Origin: Phycisphaerae bacterium
Lineage (GTDB): Bacteria > Planctomycetota > Phycisphaerae > Sedimentisphaerales > Anaerohalosphaeraceae
Direction: 5' to 3'
Assembly: GCA_018052735.1 (NCBI GenBank)
Contig: JAGPMT010000027.1
Location: 1 to 41,996 of the forward strand
DNA: 41,996 nt
This document shows positions 27,358 through 36,325 of this stretch, one piece after another. The notes under the pieces are model-generated. The model saw only the letters and a list, made by a program, of their open reading frames with translations, was not told the origin of the DNA and ran no database searches. A program made the position numbers and the translations under genes. The number at the start of each line of letters is the position of its first letter. The first letter of the stretch is position 1.

Positions 27358-29715
27358 TCAGAGGGAGTTTGGATCGGTCTGGGTTTGAGGCCCTGTATTG
27401 GCTCCCAAAGCAGCCGCCAAGCGGCGGTTGAGAGGATAGGTATCATATTGGGCAGCCCAATCAATAACCTTCTGGAAAGTCCCGGGCTGGGCACTGGCAA
27501 GCAGATACATCGCCATAAACCGCACAGGCCAAAGGTCGTGATGAAGGTTTGCTGAGATTTCACGTATCAGACCATATTCCATTGGGACAGATCCATCCAA
27601 AAGAGAGGCCATCGTCTGGATGCGAACTTTCCAGTCATCATCTGCAAGACTTCTTCGAACCGCATCTACCAGAAGCATCCGTTCGGTTTGGATATGCCGG
27701 AAGTCGGCTTGACTCAGCTCAAAGGCCTTTTGCTCCGCCAGCAAACCGGCAAACAGCGAAGCGGCTTGAAGTTTCTGCCCCGGCTGCCCTTTGGACAGAG
27801 CCTCCAGACGCTGAATGAGAAAGTCGCGTGACAGCACAACACCGGGCCGCTGAATGGCTGCCCGCACAGGATTGAGACCTTGGAGCCGATTTTCCACTCT
27901 GCCGTCAGGCGAAAGAACCGGATCCAGATAAACAGTAAAATGAACTTCGACATCTGCCTGCGGATAAGCAGCCAGCAGTTTGCGGAGCTTGCCGGTGTTC
28001 AGATCCAGCGGCACAGATACATACGATTTCGGCTGAATCGGTCTGGATGGTCGGACTTTTGTCGTAAGCAGATTGGGAATTTCCACATTCAAATCCCCTT
28101 TAAGGACAGCGTCTATTCGAATTACGCCGGAAAGACAACTGCCATCTGCTATGATCAATGGTTCGGTGCCGGTATTTTCAATAATCAGCCGAGGTGATAT
28201 CTCCATCCCGTAATGGAAATCAGAACCATTGAAAAGCAATCGCAGCGCATAATGGTCGGCCGGCACATTAAAAGCCGGGACAACCCGCTTGCCATACTGC
28301 TGCTGCAGGTCTTTTTGAATCGTCTCAAGACTGACCGACGGGATATAATCCGATCCCTGATCCTTGATAAGGCGGATGGCCTTGTCTGCTGCAAACGTAT
28401 TGGGGGCCATTTCCACAGCAGTCCTAAGAGAGTCCAGAGCGGCCTGTTTCTGGTCAGCAGCAAGTTCAACCAATGCCATTGTCAAAGCTGCAATTTGGTC
28501 CGTTTGCCGGAGGGGCTGAGCATACTGGGCAGCCAAATCGTATTGTCCATGAACAGCCAATGCATAAGCGAACATTACGCTTACCCCCTGCCGCTGCGGA
28601 GCTTCTTCAAAGGCCCGATTGCTCCAAGCCAGCGCCTTATCGGGCTGTTCGAGCACAAAACTGTAAAACCATGCCAGATGTTCAGGATAAATCGGCAGTG
28701 CCAATCCTTCGATCACAAGCAGTGATTCTGCTTTTCGGCCGGCCTCTTCAAGAAGCTGCTGAGCTTGTTGGGCCTGCCCGAGGCGTGTCAATGCCTTGCC
28801 AGCTGCGGCTTCGAGCATTAAATCAAACCGTTTCGAATCCCGGTATTTATTGGCTATTTCAAGACACCGCATTTCCATCTGATCAGCATGGCAACAGCTT
28901 ACAAGCCAATTGTCCAAAAGGCCGTTATCCAGCGGCTTGTCCGGATAAAGGAATTCGTACAATTGGACAGCATAGGCATAGGCCTGAGAAGCCGCATGGT
29001 AGAGCTGAAATCGGCTCAGAGCATCAGCATAGCCAACAGCGGTGTTCAAATCGTACGGATTCAAATCCAGCATTGCCCGGGCATACAGGAGCTGGGCAGA
29101 GGGAGTAAGCGAGAGATTCTGGGAGGCCGATAAATCAACCATTGTTTCAAAGGCCAGCTGATTGCAGCGGTTCATTTCATAAGCCGCAGCAACGTAATTC
29201 ATTGCCGCCGCCGTATCCGCCTTTTCGGCTGCCAGTAAACCCAACTGTGCAGCCAAATCCGATGCGAAAAAAGAATTTTGAGAGGCATACTTCCGATACA
29301 GTTTTTCCAACAGCACCTCACGCTCGGCCCGGGTGTTGAGTCTCTCGAGCATGCATCGAACCGCTCCGGCGGCCAGTTCCAAATCGGCCTGTCCGTTCAA
29401 ATAACGGTCCAGTGCCCAGCGAAGAGAATCTGTATAATCCGCACTGCTGTAGCAATTTGCGGCACCAACACGAAGTATCAGTTCGGCCATCGCTTCCGAT
29501 GATGAATCCAGAGCCAGAGCCGCATTTAAAAAGGTCATCGCTTTTTCAATTCCGGCCGGATCAAGAGGGTCCTGACGGCAGATTTCAATAGCTTGTCGGG
29601 AAAAGATGGACGAGACATGCTGAGAGACCAATGCTGGCTGCTGGGCAGCGGCCGGTAAACAGAATGCCCATAAAATGCATATCGTTAAACAAAAACTCCC
29701 TTTATATCGGACCAT
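27358..29715 (-). CDS. Large secreted helical-repeat (TPR/HEAT-like) protein
   Basis: 785 residues. A signal peptide (residues 1-24, ending PAAAQQ) is followed by many helical pairs with TPR-like spacing (for example ALAWSNRAFEEAPQRQGVSVMFAYALAVHGQYDLAAQYAQPL, and AVGYADALSRFQLYHAASQAYAYA). The stretch around 480-600 is beta-rich (MEISPRLIIENTGTEPLII, SYVSVPLDLNTG). The end is HEAT-like (LADDDWKVRIQTMASLL, HHDLWPVRFMAMYLLASA). It is probably a periplasmic or surface scaffold. No enzymatic motif is visible. Function unknown. Confidence 0.8.
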   Translation of the reverse strand: MVRYKGSFCLTICILWAFCLPAAAQQPALVSQHVSSIFSRQAIEICRQDPLDPAGIEKAMTFLNAALALDSSSEAMAELILRVGAANCYSSADYTDSLRWALDRYLNGQADLELAAGAVRCMLERLNTRAEREVLLEKLYRKYASQNSFFASDLAAQLGLLAAEKADTAAAMNYVAAAYEMNRCNQLAFETMVDLSASQNLSLTPSAQLLYARAMLDLNPYDLNTAVGYADALSRFQLYHAASQAYAYAVQLYEFLYPDKPLDNGLLDNWLVSCCHADQMEMRCLEIANKYRDSKRFDLMLEAAAGKALTRLGQAQQAQQLLEEAGRKAESLLVIEGLALPIYPEHLAWFYSFVLEQPDKALAWSNRAFEEAPQRQGVSVMFAYALAVHGQYDLAAQYAQPLRQTDQIAALTMALVELAADQKQAALDSLRTAVEMAPNTFAADKAIRLIKDQGSDYIPSVSLETIQKDLQQQYGKRVVPAFNVPADHYALRLLFNGSDFHYGMEISPRLIIENTGTEPLIIADGSCLSGVIRIDAVLKGDLNVEIPNLLTTKVRPSRPIQPKSYVSVPLDLNTGKLRKLLAAYPQADVEVHFTVYLDPVLSPDGRVENRLQGLNPVRAAIQRPGVVLSRDFLIQRLEALSKGQPGQKLQAASLFAGLLAEQKAFELSQADFRHIQTERMLLVDAVRRSLADDDWKVRIQTMASLLDGSVPMEYGLIREISANLHHDLWPVRFMAMYLLASAQPGTFQKVIDWAAQYDTYPLNRRLAAALGANTGPQTQTDPNSL

Positions 29716-29761
29716 AAATGCTCCAAATATTAAAGCCTATCATTGCCAATGCTATTATCGG

Positions 29762-30223
29762 CTATTGCATGTGATAACTGAACTTCAAAACACGCGGCTG
29801 AACCAGCTTCACATAATCGCCCAGACTCATCCGGATTGCCTGTTCATGGGTTCCTGCCTGAAACACCACATAGGGGTCATTTTCAAGGGCAGCATCCATC
29901 AGCGTTTCCAGCCCATATAACTGCCCAAACGGGGGTTCGGCTCCCAGCGCACAGTCGCCAAACAACCGAGTCAGTTCATCTTCATCGGCCAGATTGACTT
30001 TTTTGGCACCAAGCGCTTTTTTGAGTGCATCGGTGTCAATCTTGCAGCAGGCCGGAAGAACGCACATATAATACTTTTCATCAGCACACACAACAACAGG
30101 TTTGGCAACATTCATACCGGGCACATGCTCTTCGGCGGCCATTTGCTGGGCAGTAAACGTCGGACGGTGCTGGCTCATTTCATAACGGATGCCCTTGGAA
30201 TCCAGAAATTCGACCACATTCAT
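29762..30223 (-). CDS. YbaK/EbsC-type aminoacyl-tRNA deacylase domain protein
   Basis: 153 residues. The YbaK/ProX fold (MNVVEFLDSKGIRYEMSQHRPTFTAQQMA, AKPVVVCADEKYYMCVLPA, CALGAEPPFGQLYG) hydrolyses mischarged aminoacyl-tRNAs such as Cys- or Ala-tRNA(Pro). The Lys in VAKPVVV is the expected catalytic or binding residue. It is a stand-alone editing protein. It has its own near-consensus promoter just upstream. Confidence 0.9.
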   Translation of the reverse strand: MNVVEFLDSKGIRYEMSQHRPTFTAQQMAAEEHVPGMNVAKPVVVCADEKYYMCVLPACCKIDTDALKKALGAKKVNLADEDELTRLFGDCALGAEPPFGQLYGLETLMDAALENDPYVVFQAGTHEQAIRMSLGDYVKLVQPRVLKFSYHMQ

Positions 30224-30248
30224 ACGGCACCTCCTGATTTTCTAAACC

Positions 30249-30275
30249 ATGACAGAACTTGCACTTGTCTGTCAT
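30249..30275. repeat. Inverted repeat at the ybaK transcription start
   Basis: ATGACAGA and TCTGTCAT form a perfect 8-bp dyad with an 11-nt centre, touching the -10 of the ybaK promoter. It would form a 5' hairpin in the mRNA or an operator. Confidence 0.45.
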
Positions 30276-30302
30276 TATAATACCCCGTGCCGCAAGCGTC
30301 AA
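30274..30302 (-). promoter_or_regulatory. Near-consensus promoter of the ybaK gene
   Basis: On the minus strand TTGACG (30297-30302), exactly 17 bp, TATAAT (30274-30279), about 50 bp upstream of the ATG. Confidence 0.75.
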
Positions 30303-30320
30303 TCCATCCAGTTAAAAAAC

Positions 30321-31922
30321 CTATTCGTCAATGGTCTGGCTTTGCCTTGCCGATTCAGCTGCTGGAGTCTCTTTCTTCCAGCGTTTTCCGACAAGCAATA
30401 AAAGCATCTCATTTTTTAAAAACCATGATAAACCTGCATAGAGAATCGTGCAAACCGGTACCAGTGCACCCAATCGAATCAAATCAAATCCTGTCGACAA
30501 GGGACAGTTTTTGAACAAGTATAACATCCCCAGCCCCCCTGCTGTCATCAAGCAGGCAGCCGCCGCTGTCTGCCACATTGTTCGCATCAAACCGTCGGTC
30601 ATCTCAGCAGGATGCCGCTTTTTCAGAACGACCAGAAGAACAGCAACCTGTAGATAAGAACAGATGGATGTAGCCAAAGCCAAGCCGCCGGTTCCAAGAG
30701 GCCAAATGAGCGTCAGATTCATCATCACATTGACCACAACAGAACCGGCCGCCGTCAGTGCCGGCATCCAGGAATCCTTGGTGGAGTAAAAAGCCCGTAC
30801 CAGAATCTGCTGGATGAAAAAACCGCACAGACCGACAGTATAAAAGGACATTGTCCATGCAGTCTGACGGGTATCTTCAGGGGTAAATCGCCCATGCTCA
30901 AACAGAACAGCAATCAGCGGACGGGCTACCAGAATAAGCCCTGCTGCCGCAGGTACGGCTACAAATACAGACATGCGCAGCCCGCGAGAAACCACCTGCA
31001 TCATACGGCGGAAGTCTCCGCGAGCTGCCTCGGTACTCAGTTCGGGAAAAATGGCTGTAGCCAGCGAAATGCCCAGAACCCCCAGCGGAAACTGGTATAA
31101 GCGCTGGGCATAATACAAGTAGGACACTGCTCCCCATGTGAGAGGACGGCCTTGATCATTGGAAAAACTCAAGGCGATAATATCGTCAGCCAGCGTATTA
31201 AGCTGCGTGGCCGCTGCCCCCAGCATCATAGGCCCCATCAGCATTAGAATCTGCTTAAACGCCTTCGAGCGGAAATCCCATACGGGGCGCAGGATAATCC
31301 CATACGTTCGCAGCGGAATGACCTGCATTGCAAGCTGGACGATGCCGGCCAGTACCTCACCTGCAGCGACCACGTAAACCTGCTGCTCGGAGGGCAGCTT
31401 CAGGACAACCGCAGCAAAATAAGAAAATACAATAATAATCAAATTCCACACAACCGGTGCCGCCGCTGGTGCCCAGAAGTGCCGATGAACATTTAAAATA
31501 CCCCCCAGCACTGCCGTATCGCAGATAAATATTGCAAACGGCAGCATCATCGCTGTCAGGATTAATCCCACACGGGTCCCTTCGTTGAGCGGGAAAAGCA
31601 AGACATAGCCGGCTATTAGAATTTCTCCCAGCACCACTAAAACGGTCAAAATTCCTGTCACCGCCGTAAAGACACTGCAGGCAAGCCGGTTGGCTGCTGA
31701 AGGGTCTCGATGGAGTTCCTCGCTGTAGATGGGTATAACAGAGGCCGATGCCGCCCCTTCACCGAAAAGACGACGCGACAGATTGGGAACTTTAAAGCCC
31801 ATTGCAAAGGCCGTCATCAGCCAGCCAGCCCCAAAATAATAGGCAAATACCTGGTCACGCACCATTCCCAAAATGCGGCTGATTAAAGTCAAAAATGCCG
31901 TTTGCTTAAATCCGCGTATCAT
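30321..31922 (-). CDS. murJ: Lipid II flippase MurJ (MviN)
   Basis: 533 residues, MOP-superfamily membrane protein with about 14 helices, close to E. coli MurJ length. The N-terminus ISRILGMVRDQVFAYYFGAG and the segments FGEGAASASVIPIYSE and RPLIAVLFEHGRFTPEDT are diagnostic. It flips the undecaprenyl-linked peptidoglycan precursor lipid II to the outer face of the membrane, or a related lipid-linked sugar. The hydrophilic tail ends in a short Lys/Glu-rich stretch. Upstream is a 330-bp gap. Confidence 0.95.
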   Translation of the reverse strand: MIRGFKQTAFLTLISRILGMVRDQVFAYYFGAGWLMTAFAMGFKVPNLSRRLFGEGAASASVIPIYSEELHRDPSAANRLACSVFTAVTGILTVLVVLGEILIAGYVLLFPLNEGTRVGLILTAMMLPFAIFICDTAVLGGILNVHRHFWAPAAAPVVWNLIIIVFSYFAAVVLKLPSEQQVYVVAAGEVLAGIVQLAMQVIPLRTYGIILRPVWDFRSKAFKQILMLMGPMMLGAAATQLNTLADDIIALSFSNDQGRPLTWGAVSYLYYAQRLYQFPLGVLGISLATAIFPELSTEAARGDFRRMMQVVSRGLRMSVFVAVPAAAGLILVARPLIAVLFEHGRFTPEDTRQTAWTMSFYTVGLCGFFIQQILVRAFYSTKDSWMPALTAAGSVVVNVMMNLTLIWPLGTGGLALATSICSYLQVAVLLVVLKKRHPAEMTDGLMRTMWQTAAAACLMTAGGLGMLYLFKNCPLSTGFDLIRLGALVPVCTILYAGLSWFLKNEMLLLLVGKRWKKETPAAESARQSQTIDE

Positions 31923-32254
31923 CGTATTGAATCCCTAAAAACCGGTCTTTATTCATCGGCATTTTTGTGGGATTTTCTGCTTAAAAAAGCAAGATTAAGT
32001 TTATAGAGCACCATCGTCTATTCTTTCCGTGTGTCGAGAATCCCAACAAATCATCATGTCTTTTTTACGGCATTCTGCTTGTGTTATTCTCGGCAAATAG
32101 AAGAAAAACAGAGTCCGCCCGTATAGTTCCACAATAATAACTTAGGAAAGCAGGCTGTAACAAATTACCGAGCAGGAGCCCGAGCCGGCCGCCTGAAAGG
32201 ACAGACAACTACTAAATATTCAGATGAACCGACTTTTGGGGCAGAGATACAAAT
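31923..32254. other. 332-bp intergenic region between murJ and the ATP-grasp gene
   Basis: I find no supported gene on either strand. A small hairpin TGCTT-AAAA-AAGCA lies about 60 bp upstream of the murJ ATG. The part nearest the ATP-grasp stop is GC-richer (around 32160-32200) and can form local stems, so a structured RNA is possible but not shown. No riboswitch core is recognised. Confidence 0.35.
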
Positions 32255-33232
32255 TCAACCATTCGGCTGAATAGGCCAAGAGGGACAGATAATCTCATCC
32301 TGCTTAAGCATACACACTCCAGCCGGACAGGAGCCAATATCAGCTGTCAGATTGCATCCATTCCGCATCGCAATAATCTTTTTGCAGAAATCCGCCCCTG
32401 CCAAATGCGAGCAGGGATAGCCGCCTCCGAAGCGGGGATTTATTTCAAGAAGCTTGATGCCGTCCTTATCTGCTATCGCATCCACATCAGCAGGTCCTAC
32501 CAGTTTCATAGCAGACAGCAGTTTTTGCCCAAATTCCATCAAAGCCGGCTCATTAACAGTAATGGCCTTGTCGGTTTCGCCTGCCCGCATTGCCAACTTC
32601 CTTTTACAATAGACGCTGATAGGACGCCCCTGCCGATCGCCGAAAAGGTCATAGCCGTATTCGACACCCTTAACAAGTTCCTGTATCATCGGTTCCCGAA
32701 CAGATTCCATCGCCGCCTCGAGCTGAAGCTTGTCATAGCACCATACGATATCAATAGAAGCGCTGCCCTTGCGCGGCTTGACCAGCAGCGGCCAGCTGAG
32801 CTTGCCGGCATCCAATGATTCCATGGCTTCCTCAACAGTCAGAAAGGAGCACGGTGTGCGCAAACCGTTTTTAACAGCAAATTGATAAGTAAGGTACTTA
32901 TCGGAAGCCATTGCAATCGTTTCAACCGGAGAAAGCAGCAAAAAAACGCCTTCGTTTTCAAACTGCTGCTGCCAGCCGCCTAATATTTCGAGTTCCGGAT
33001 CTATTAGAGGGACAACAATATCGATTTTTCTGGTTTTGCACAGATCTAATAGTGCCTTTGGATAATGATCCTTTTTGACTTCGGGAAGGATAGCTGTTCC
33101 ATCACAATATGTAAAAGCCGGCGCAAAAACGCTGCTGTCAGCTCCCCAGACCTGACCTTCTGGACCAAGAGCATCCTTAAAATACCTGACAAGGTACCCT
33201 CGCCGGCCAACGGATGTTAGCAAAATATTCAT
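32255..33232 (-). CDS. ATP-grasp ligase (CarB-like)
   Basis: 325 residues. N-terminal pre-ATP-grasp domain (MNILLTSVGRRGYLVRYFKDAL, IDIVVPLIDPELEIL). The ATP-grasp core has PLLVKPRKGSASIDI, IQELVKGVEYGYDLFGD, VDAIADKDGIKLLEINPRFGGGYPCSHLAGAD with metal-binding Glu and Asn. Such proteins join a carboxylate to an amine with ATP and often occur in polysaccharide or peptide-modification clusters. Its substrate is unknown. It is divergent from the WecA-type gene and precedes murJ, which suggests envelope chemistry. Confidence 0.87.
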   Translation of the reverse strand: MNILLTSVGRRGYLVRYFKDALGPEGQVWGADSSVFAPAFTYCDGTAILPEVKKDHYPKALLDLCKTRKIDIVVPLIDPELEILGGWQQQFENEGVFLLLSPVETIAMASDKYLTYQFAVKNGLRTPCSFLTVEEAMESLDAGKLSWPLLVKPRKGSASIDIVWCYDKLQLEAAMESVREPMIQELVKGVEYGYDLFGDRQGRPISVYCKRKLAMRAGETDKAITVNEPALMEFGQKLLSAMKLVGPADVDAIADKDGIKLLEINPRFGGGYPCSHLAGADFCKKIIAMRNGCNLTADIGSCPAGVCMLKQDEIICPSWPIQPNG

Positions 33233-33344
33233 AAAATCGGCACTGTCAACTCCGGAATTACTGTTTTCCAGCGGATTATAATAAACCGACTGTATTATTC
33301 AGTCAATTTATTTTTCGGCATTTTTTGTCTTTTAATAAAGCAGA

Positions 33345-33360
33345 AACATTATATAATGTT
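33345..33360. repeat. Perfect 16-bp palindrome upstream of wecA
   Basis: AACATTATATAATGTT is fully self-complementary and contains TATAAT on both strands. It lies 113 bp from the ATP-grasp start and 151 bp from the wecA start, in the divergent intergenic region. It could be an operator or overlapping -10 boxes; no good -35 is seen at the proper spacing. Confidence 0.5.
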
Positions 33361-33510
33361 CTTGATTTTTTATATGGTGTAATATCTGGCAAAATGCTCC
33401 ATCATAAGGCTCGATGCATATTTCCCTTTTCGGGAATGGGGGACTAATAAGTCCTCATTCCAGATTCGAAGGCAAGATAAAGACCAAACACGGTATCTGC
33501 GGGAGGTTAT

Positions 33511-34701
33511 ATGATATTCAGTGAGTTTGTAGGACCAGAGAGACCGCTAAGCTGGTCGCTTCAGTTTTGGCCGGTAGGCGTGTGCGCCTTTATCGTGGCA
33601 CTGGCGGCAACATGGCTGTGCAAGAAGATCGCTCTGAAGCTGGGGATTGTAGACAGACCTGACCATCGTGTTAAAACACACAAAGAACCGGTGGCCTATT
33701 TGGGGGGCGTGGGGATACTTGCGGGGCTGACGGTGGGAATACTGGCCGGGATTGTGCTGATTAAGGATTTTGAGGTGTTTGATAAGTGCCTTAAGTGGCT
33801 GCTGGGGATATTGGCCGGAGCCGGCATCGCCTGCTTTGTGGGGCTGGTGGATGATATAATGGATTTAAAACCCAAACAGAAATTCTTAGGTCAGATTATC
33901 GCTGCTTGTGCCCTGCTTGCAACAGGCATTCGGCCGGATTTGCAACATGCAGCAGCATTTCTGGGATGGAATATGCCGGATAGCATAGAATTTTTCTTTG
34001 GAGTTTTTATTGTTGTCTTTTTTGTTCTGGGGGCCACCAATTCATTAAATCTGCTGGATGGGCTGGATGGGCTGTGCGGGGGAGTAACAGGGATTATTAC
34101 CGTCGCTTTTCTGCTTTTGTCGATTCACCGGGCGACGTGGGGATTCAGTGAGGCCGGCGATCCGGTTCGCATTATTGTATGTTTGGGGCTGGTGGGCGGA
34201 GTACTCGGATTTTTGCCGTTTAACCGGCATCCGGCCAAAATTTTCATGGGTGACGCCGGCAGCATGCTGCTGGGATTTGCGACTGCATCTCTGATGATTT
34301 TGTTCGCTGAGGAAATTTTCCGCTGGTGGATGGCGTCGATTGTGATTTTTGGACTGCCGATACTGGATACGGCGACGGCTCTGGTACGAAGATGGCTCAA
34401 TAAAAAACCCCTGTTCGTTTCGGACCGGGGGCATATCTATGATCAAATGATGGACCGGGGAATACCGCTGAAAAAAACCGTTGCTATCTGCTATGGATTG
34501 GCAGGGATGTACGCCTTCATTGGTCTTGCTATCAGTCAGATTCGTACACGTTATGCAATTTTTGTGTATACGGCTGTAATTGCTGCATCCGCCCTAATCA
34601 TCTGGAAAAAAGGCTTTTTGAAGATGGAAGGATACAGAGGAGCAATAAGAAAGAGTGAGGATTCAGAAATAAAGAATCAGCAAATACAGTCAGAGACCTA
34701 A
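33511..34701 (+). CDS. Undecaprenyl-phosphate GlcNAc-1-phosphate transferase (WecA/TagO family)
   Basis: 396 residues, about 10 membrane helices. It transfers a sugar-1-phosphate (typically GlcNAc-1-P) from UDP-sugar to undecaprenyl phosphate, the first step of surface glycan assembly. Key motifs are GLVDDIMDLKPKQK (Asp-Asp for Mg), NSLNLLDGLDGLCGG, and GFLPFNRHPAKIFMGDAGSMLLGF. The HIYDQMMDRG near the C-terminal loop is the acceptor-side His motif. GGGAGG precedes the ATG. It is one of two priming transferases in this region. Confidence 0.94.
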   Translation: MIFSEFVGPERPLSWSLQFWPVGVCAFIVALAATWLCKKIALKLGIVDRPDHRVKTHKEPVAYLGGVGILAGLTVGILAGIVLIKDFEVFDKCLKWLLGILAGAGIACFVGLVDDIMDLKPKQKFLGQIIAACALLATGIRPDLQHAAAFLGWNMPDSIEFFFGVFIVVFFVLGATNSLNLLDGLDGLCGGVTGIITVAFLLLSIHRATWGFSEAGDPVRIIVCLGLVGGVLGFLPFNRHPAKIFMGDAGSMLLGFATASLMILFAEEIFRWWMASIVIFGLPILDTATALVRRWLNKKPLFVSDRGHIYDQMMDRGIPLKKTVAICYGLAGMYAFIGLAISQIRTRYAIFVYTAVIAASALIIWKKGFLKMEGYRGAIRKSEDSEIKNQQIQSET

Positions 34702-34721
34702 CTGAATAATCGATACAGCAG

Positions 34722-35954
34722 TTATTTTTCCACAATAAAGCAGACATTGGTGGTAGCCGTGCCACCGATATTCAGGGTAGCAACCCGGCTGGCATCTTTT
34801 ACCTGATAGTCCCCTGCTGTACCTGTAACCTGTTTGTAGGCATCCAGCAGCTGGCGGGCACCGGTAGCACCAACCGGATGGCCGCAGCCGATCAGCCCGC
34901 CGGAAGGATTGATGGGCAGCTTGCCTGAAAGTTCTATAACGCCATCCTCTATCGCCTGCCAGCTTTGCCCCGGCGGAGTCAGGCCAAAATGGTCGATAGC
35001 CATGTATTCGGACGTAGTAAAGCAGTCGTGCGTTTCAATAGCATCCAAGTCCCAGCAGTCAGCAATGCCTGCGCGGGCATAGGCATCGGTAATAGCCCTG
35101 CGGGTCCAGGGCAACACATAGGACTGATTTTCGGATTCAGCAATTTTGGCAGTAAATTCGATAGGTGCCGTTGTATGCCCCCAGCCGGCAATATAGGGGA
35201 GCGCATCCGGTGATATACCGCAACGGCGAGCATACTGTTCAGCAAAAGATTTAGAAGCAAGATACAGACAGACCGCACCATCGGTAATCTGGGAGCAGTC
35301 GGTCACCTTAATCCGGCCGGACACAGACGGATTGTACTGGCCTCTGGTGCAGGCATGTTCATAAGACATAAACCAGTCGCGTGTTTGAGCGTTGGGATTG
35401 CGTTTGGCATTGGCATAATTGATTGCAGCAATTCGTGCTAAATAGTCATCATCCAATCCAAAACGGGCTTCATAGACATCGCCCAGTTTGCCGAACAGCT
35501 TGGGAAAAGGAAACTCCACACCCGCTGATTCACGCTCATACCAGGCGGCTGTCCCCAGATAGTCGCCGCCTTTGGCCGCAGGAACGGATTTCATCAGTTC
35601 CACACCCATCAGAGCAATGCAGTCATAAAGCCCGGCTTGGATGTGCGCCATCGCCGACAGTGCCGCCAAAGCACTGGATGCACATGCGCCTTCAAACCGC
35701 ATCGCAGGCAGGCCTCTGAAAGCCGGATCAAAATCTACAAAGAATGCTCCTAAATGCCCCTGCATGCAGTACAGTTCTGCAGCAAAGTTTCCGATAAAGG
35801 CTGCTTTAATGTCCTTTGGCTCGATTTTGGTGGTCATCAGCGATCCTTCATAGGCCTCACGCATCATAGCAGAAATATGCTTGTTTTCACGAGCCCAATT
35901 GCGGGCAAAATCGGTCTGATAACCGCCCAGAATGTATACTTTTTGTTCACTCAT
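34722..35954 (-). CDS. SCP2-type thiolase (acetyl-CoA acyltransferase-like)
   Basis: About 410 residues. Nucleophile Cys94 in FEGACASSALAAL, the HDCF motif (ETHDCFTTSEYMAIDHFGL) and GGLIGCGHPVGATGARQ with the second active Cys mark the SCP2/archaeal-like thiolase group, which condenses or cleaves acyl-CoA thioesters. A GTG start at 35963 extends it three residues; the ATG at 35954 is preferred. The 3-hydroxyacyl-CoA dehydrogenase nearby on the same strand suggests fatty-acid or acyl-CoA metabolism. It ends 20 bp from the convergent wecA stop. Confidence 0.9.
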   Translation of the reverse strand: MSEQKVYILGGYQTDFARNWARENKHISAMMREAYEGSLMTTKIEPKDIKAAFIGNFAAELYCMQGHLGAFFVDFDPAFRGLPAMRFEGACASSALAALSAMAHIQAGLYDCIALMGVELMKSVPAAKGGDYLGTAAWYERESAGVEFPFPKLFGKLGDVYEARFGLDDDYLARIAAINYANAKRNPNAQTRDWFMSYEHACTRGQYNPSVSGRIKVTDCSQITDGAVCLYLASKSFAEQYARRCGISPDALPYIAGWGHTTAPIEFTAKIAESENQSYVLPWTRRAITDAYARAGIADCWDLDAIETHDCFTTSEYMAIDHFGLTPPGQSWQAIEDGVIELSGKLPINPSGGLIGCGHPVGATGARQLLDAYKQVTGTAGDYQVKDASRVATLNIGGTATTNVCFIVEK

Positions 35955-35997
35955 ACCATTCACTCATAAAAAAATGATGAATAGAGAATGAAGAAAG

Positions 35998-36273
35998 TTA
36001 ATCTTTCTTCAGCTTGGATTCTTTTACAATTGTCGTCAGGATGGAAATAATCTCATTGGATTCCTTTAATAACTCTTTCAAGTGCAGTTCTGTAACAATA
36101 CCGGTCGATTGATATAACCGCAGCCAATCATAGGTTTCCCATGCCTCCTTAAGACATTTGAAATCCGCACGGCTCGGGGCGGCATTGGCTTCTTCAAGAT
36201 TAGCCCTCAACAGATGTCCCTGAGCGAATAAGCTGACGGCACAAGAACTCATTGGCCCGATCTTTTTTATCAA
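35998..36273 (-). pseudogene. Decayed four-helix-bundle (23S rRNA intervening-sequence-type) protein
   Basis: 91 residues with SRADFKCLKEAWETYDWLRLYQSTGI and LLKESNEIISILTTIVKESK, the C-terminal half of the IVP/four-helix-bundle family (usually about 120 residues). Compared with the usual pattern, short pieces are missing after LLR and after SRADF, and the first helix does not match, so it seems to be a truncated relic. It separates the thiolase and the dehydrogenase. Confidence 0.6.
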
Positions 36274-36325
36274 AAATTGATAAAGTCGAATCCTTCTGTA
36301 TTCTAAATTCTAAATCAGCTTTCGC

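Noticed and set aside
36274..36325. Hairpin TTTATCAA/TTGATAAA between the dehydrogenase and the four-helix-bundle relic as a terminator
   Set aside because: It lacks a T run on the minus strand after the stem.
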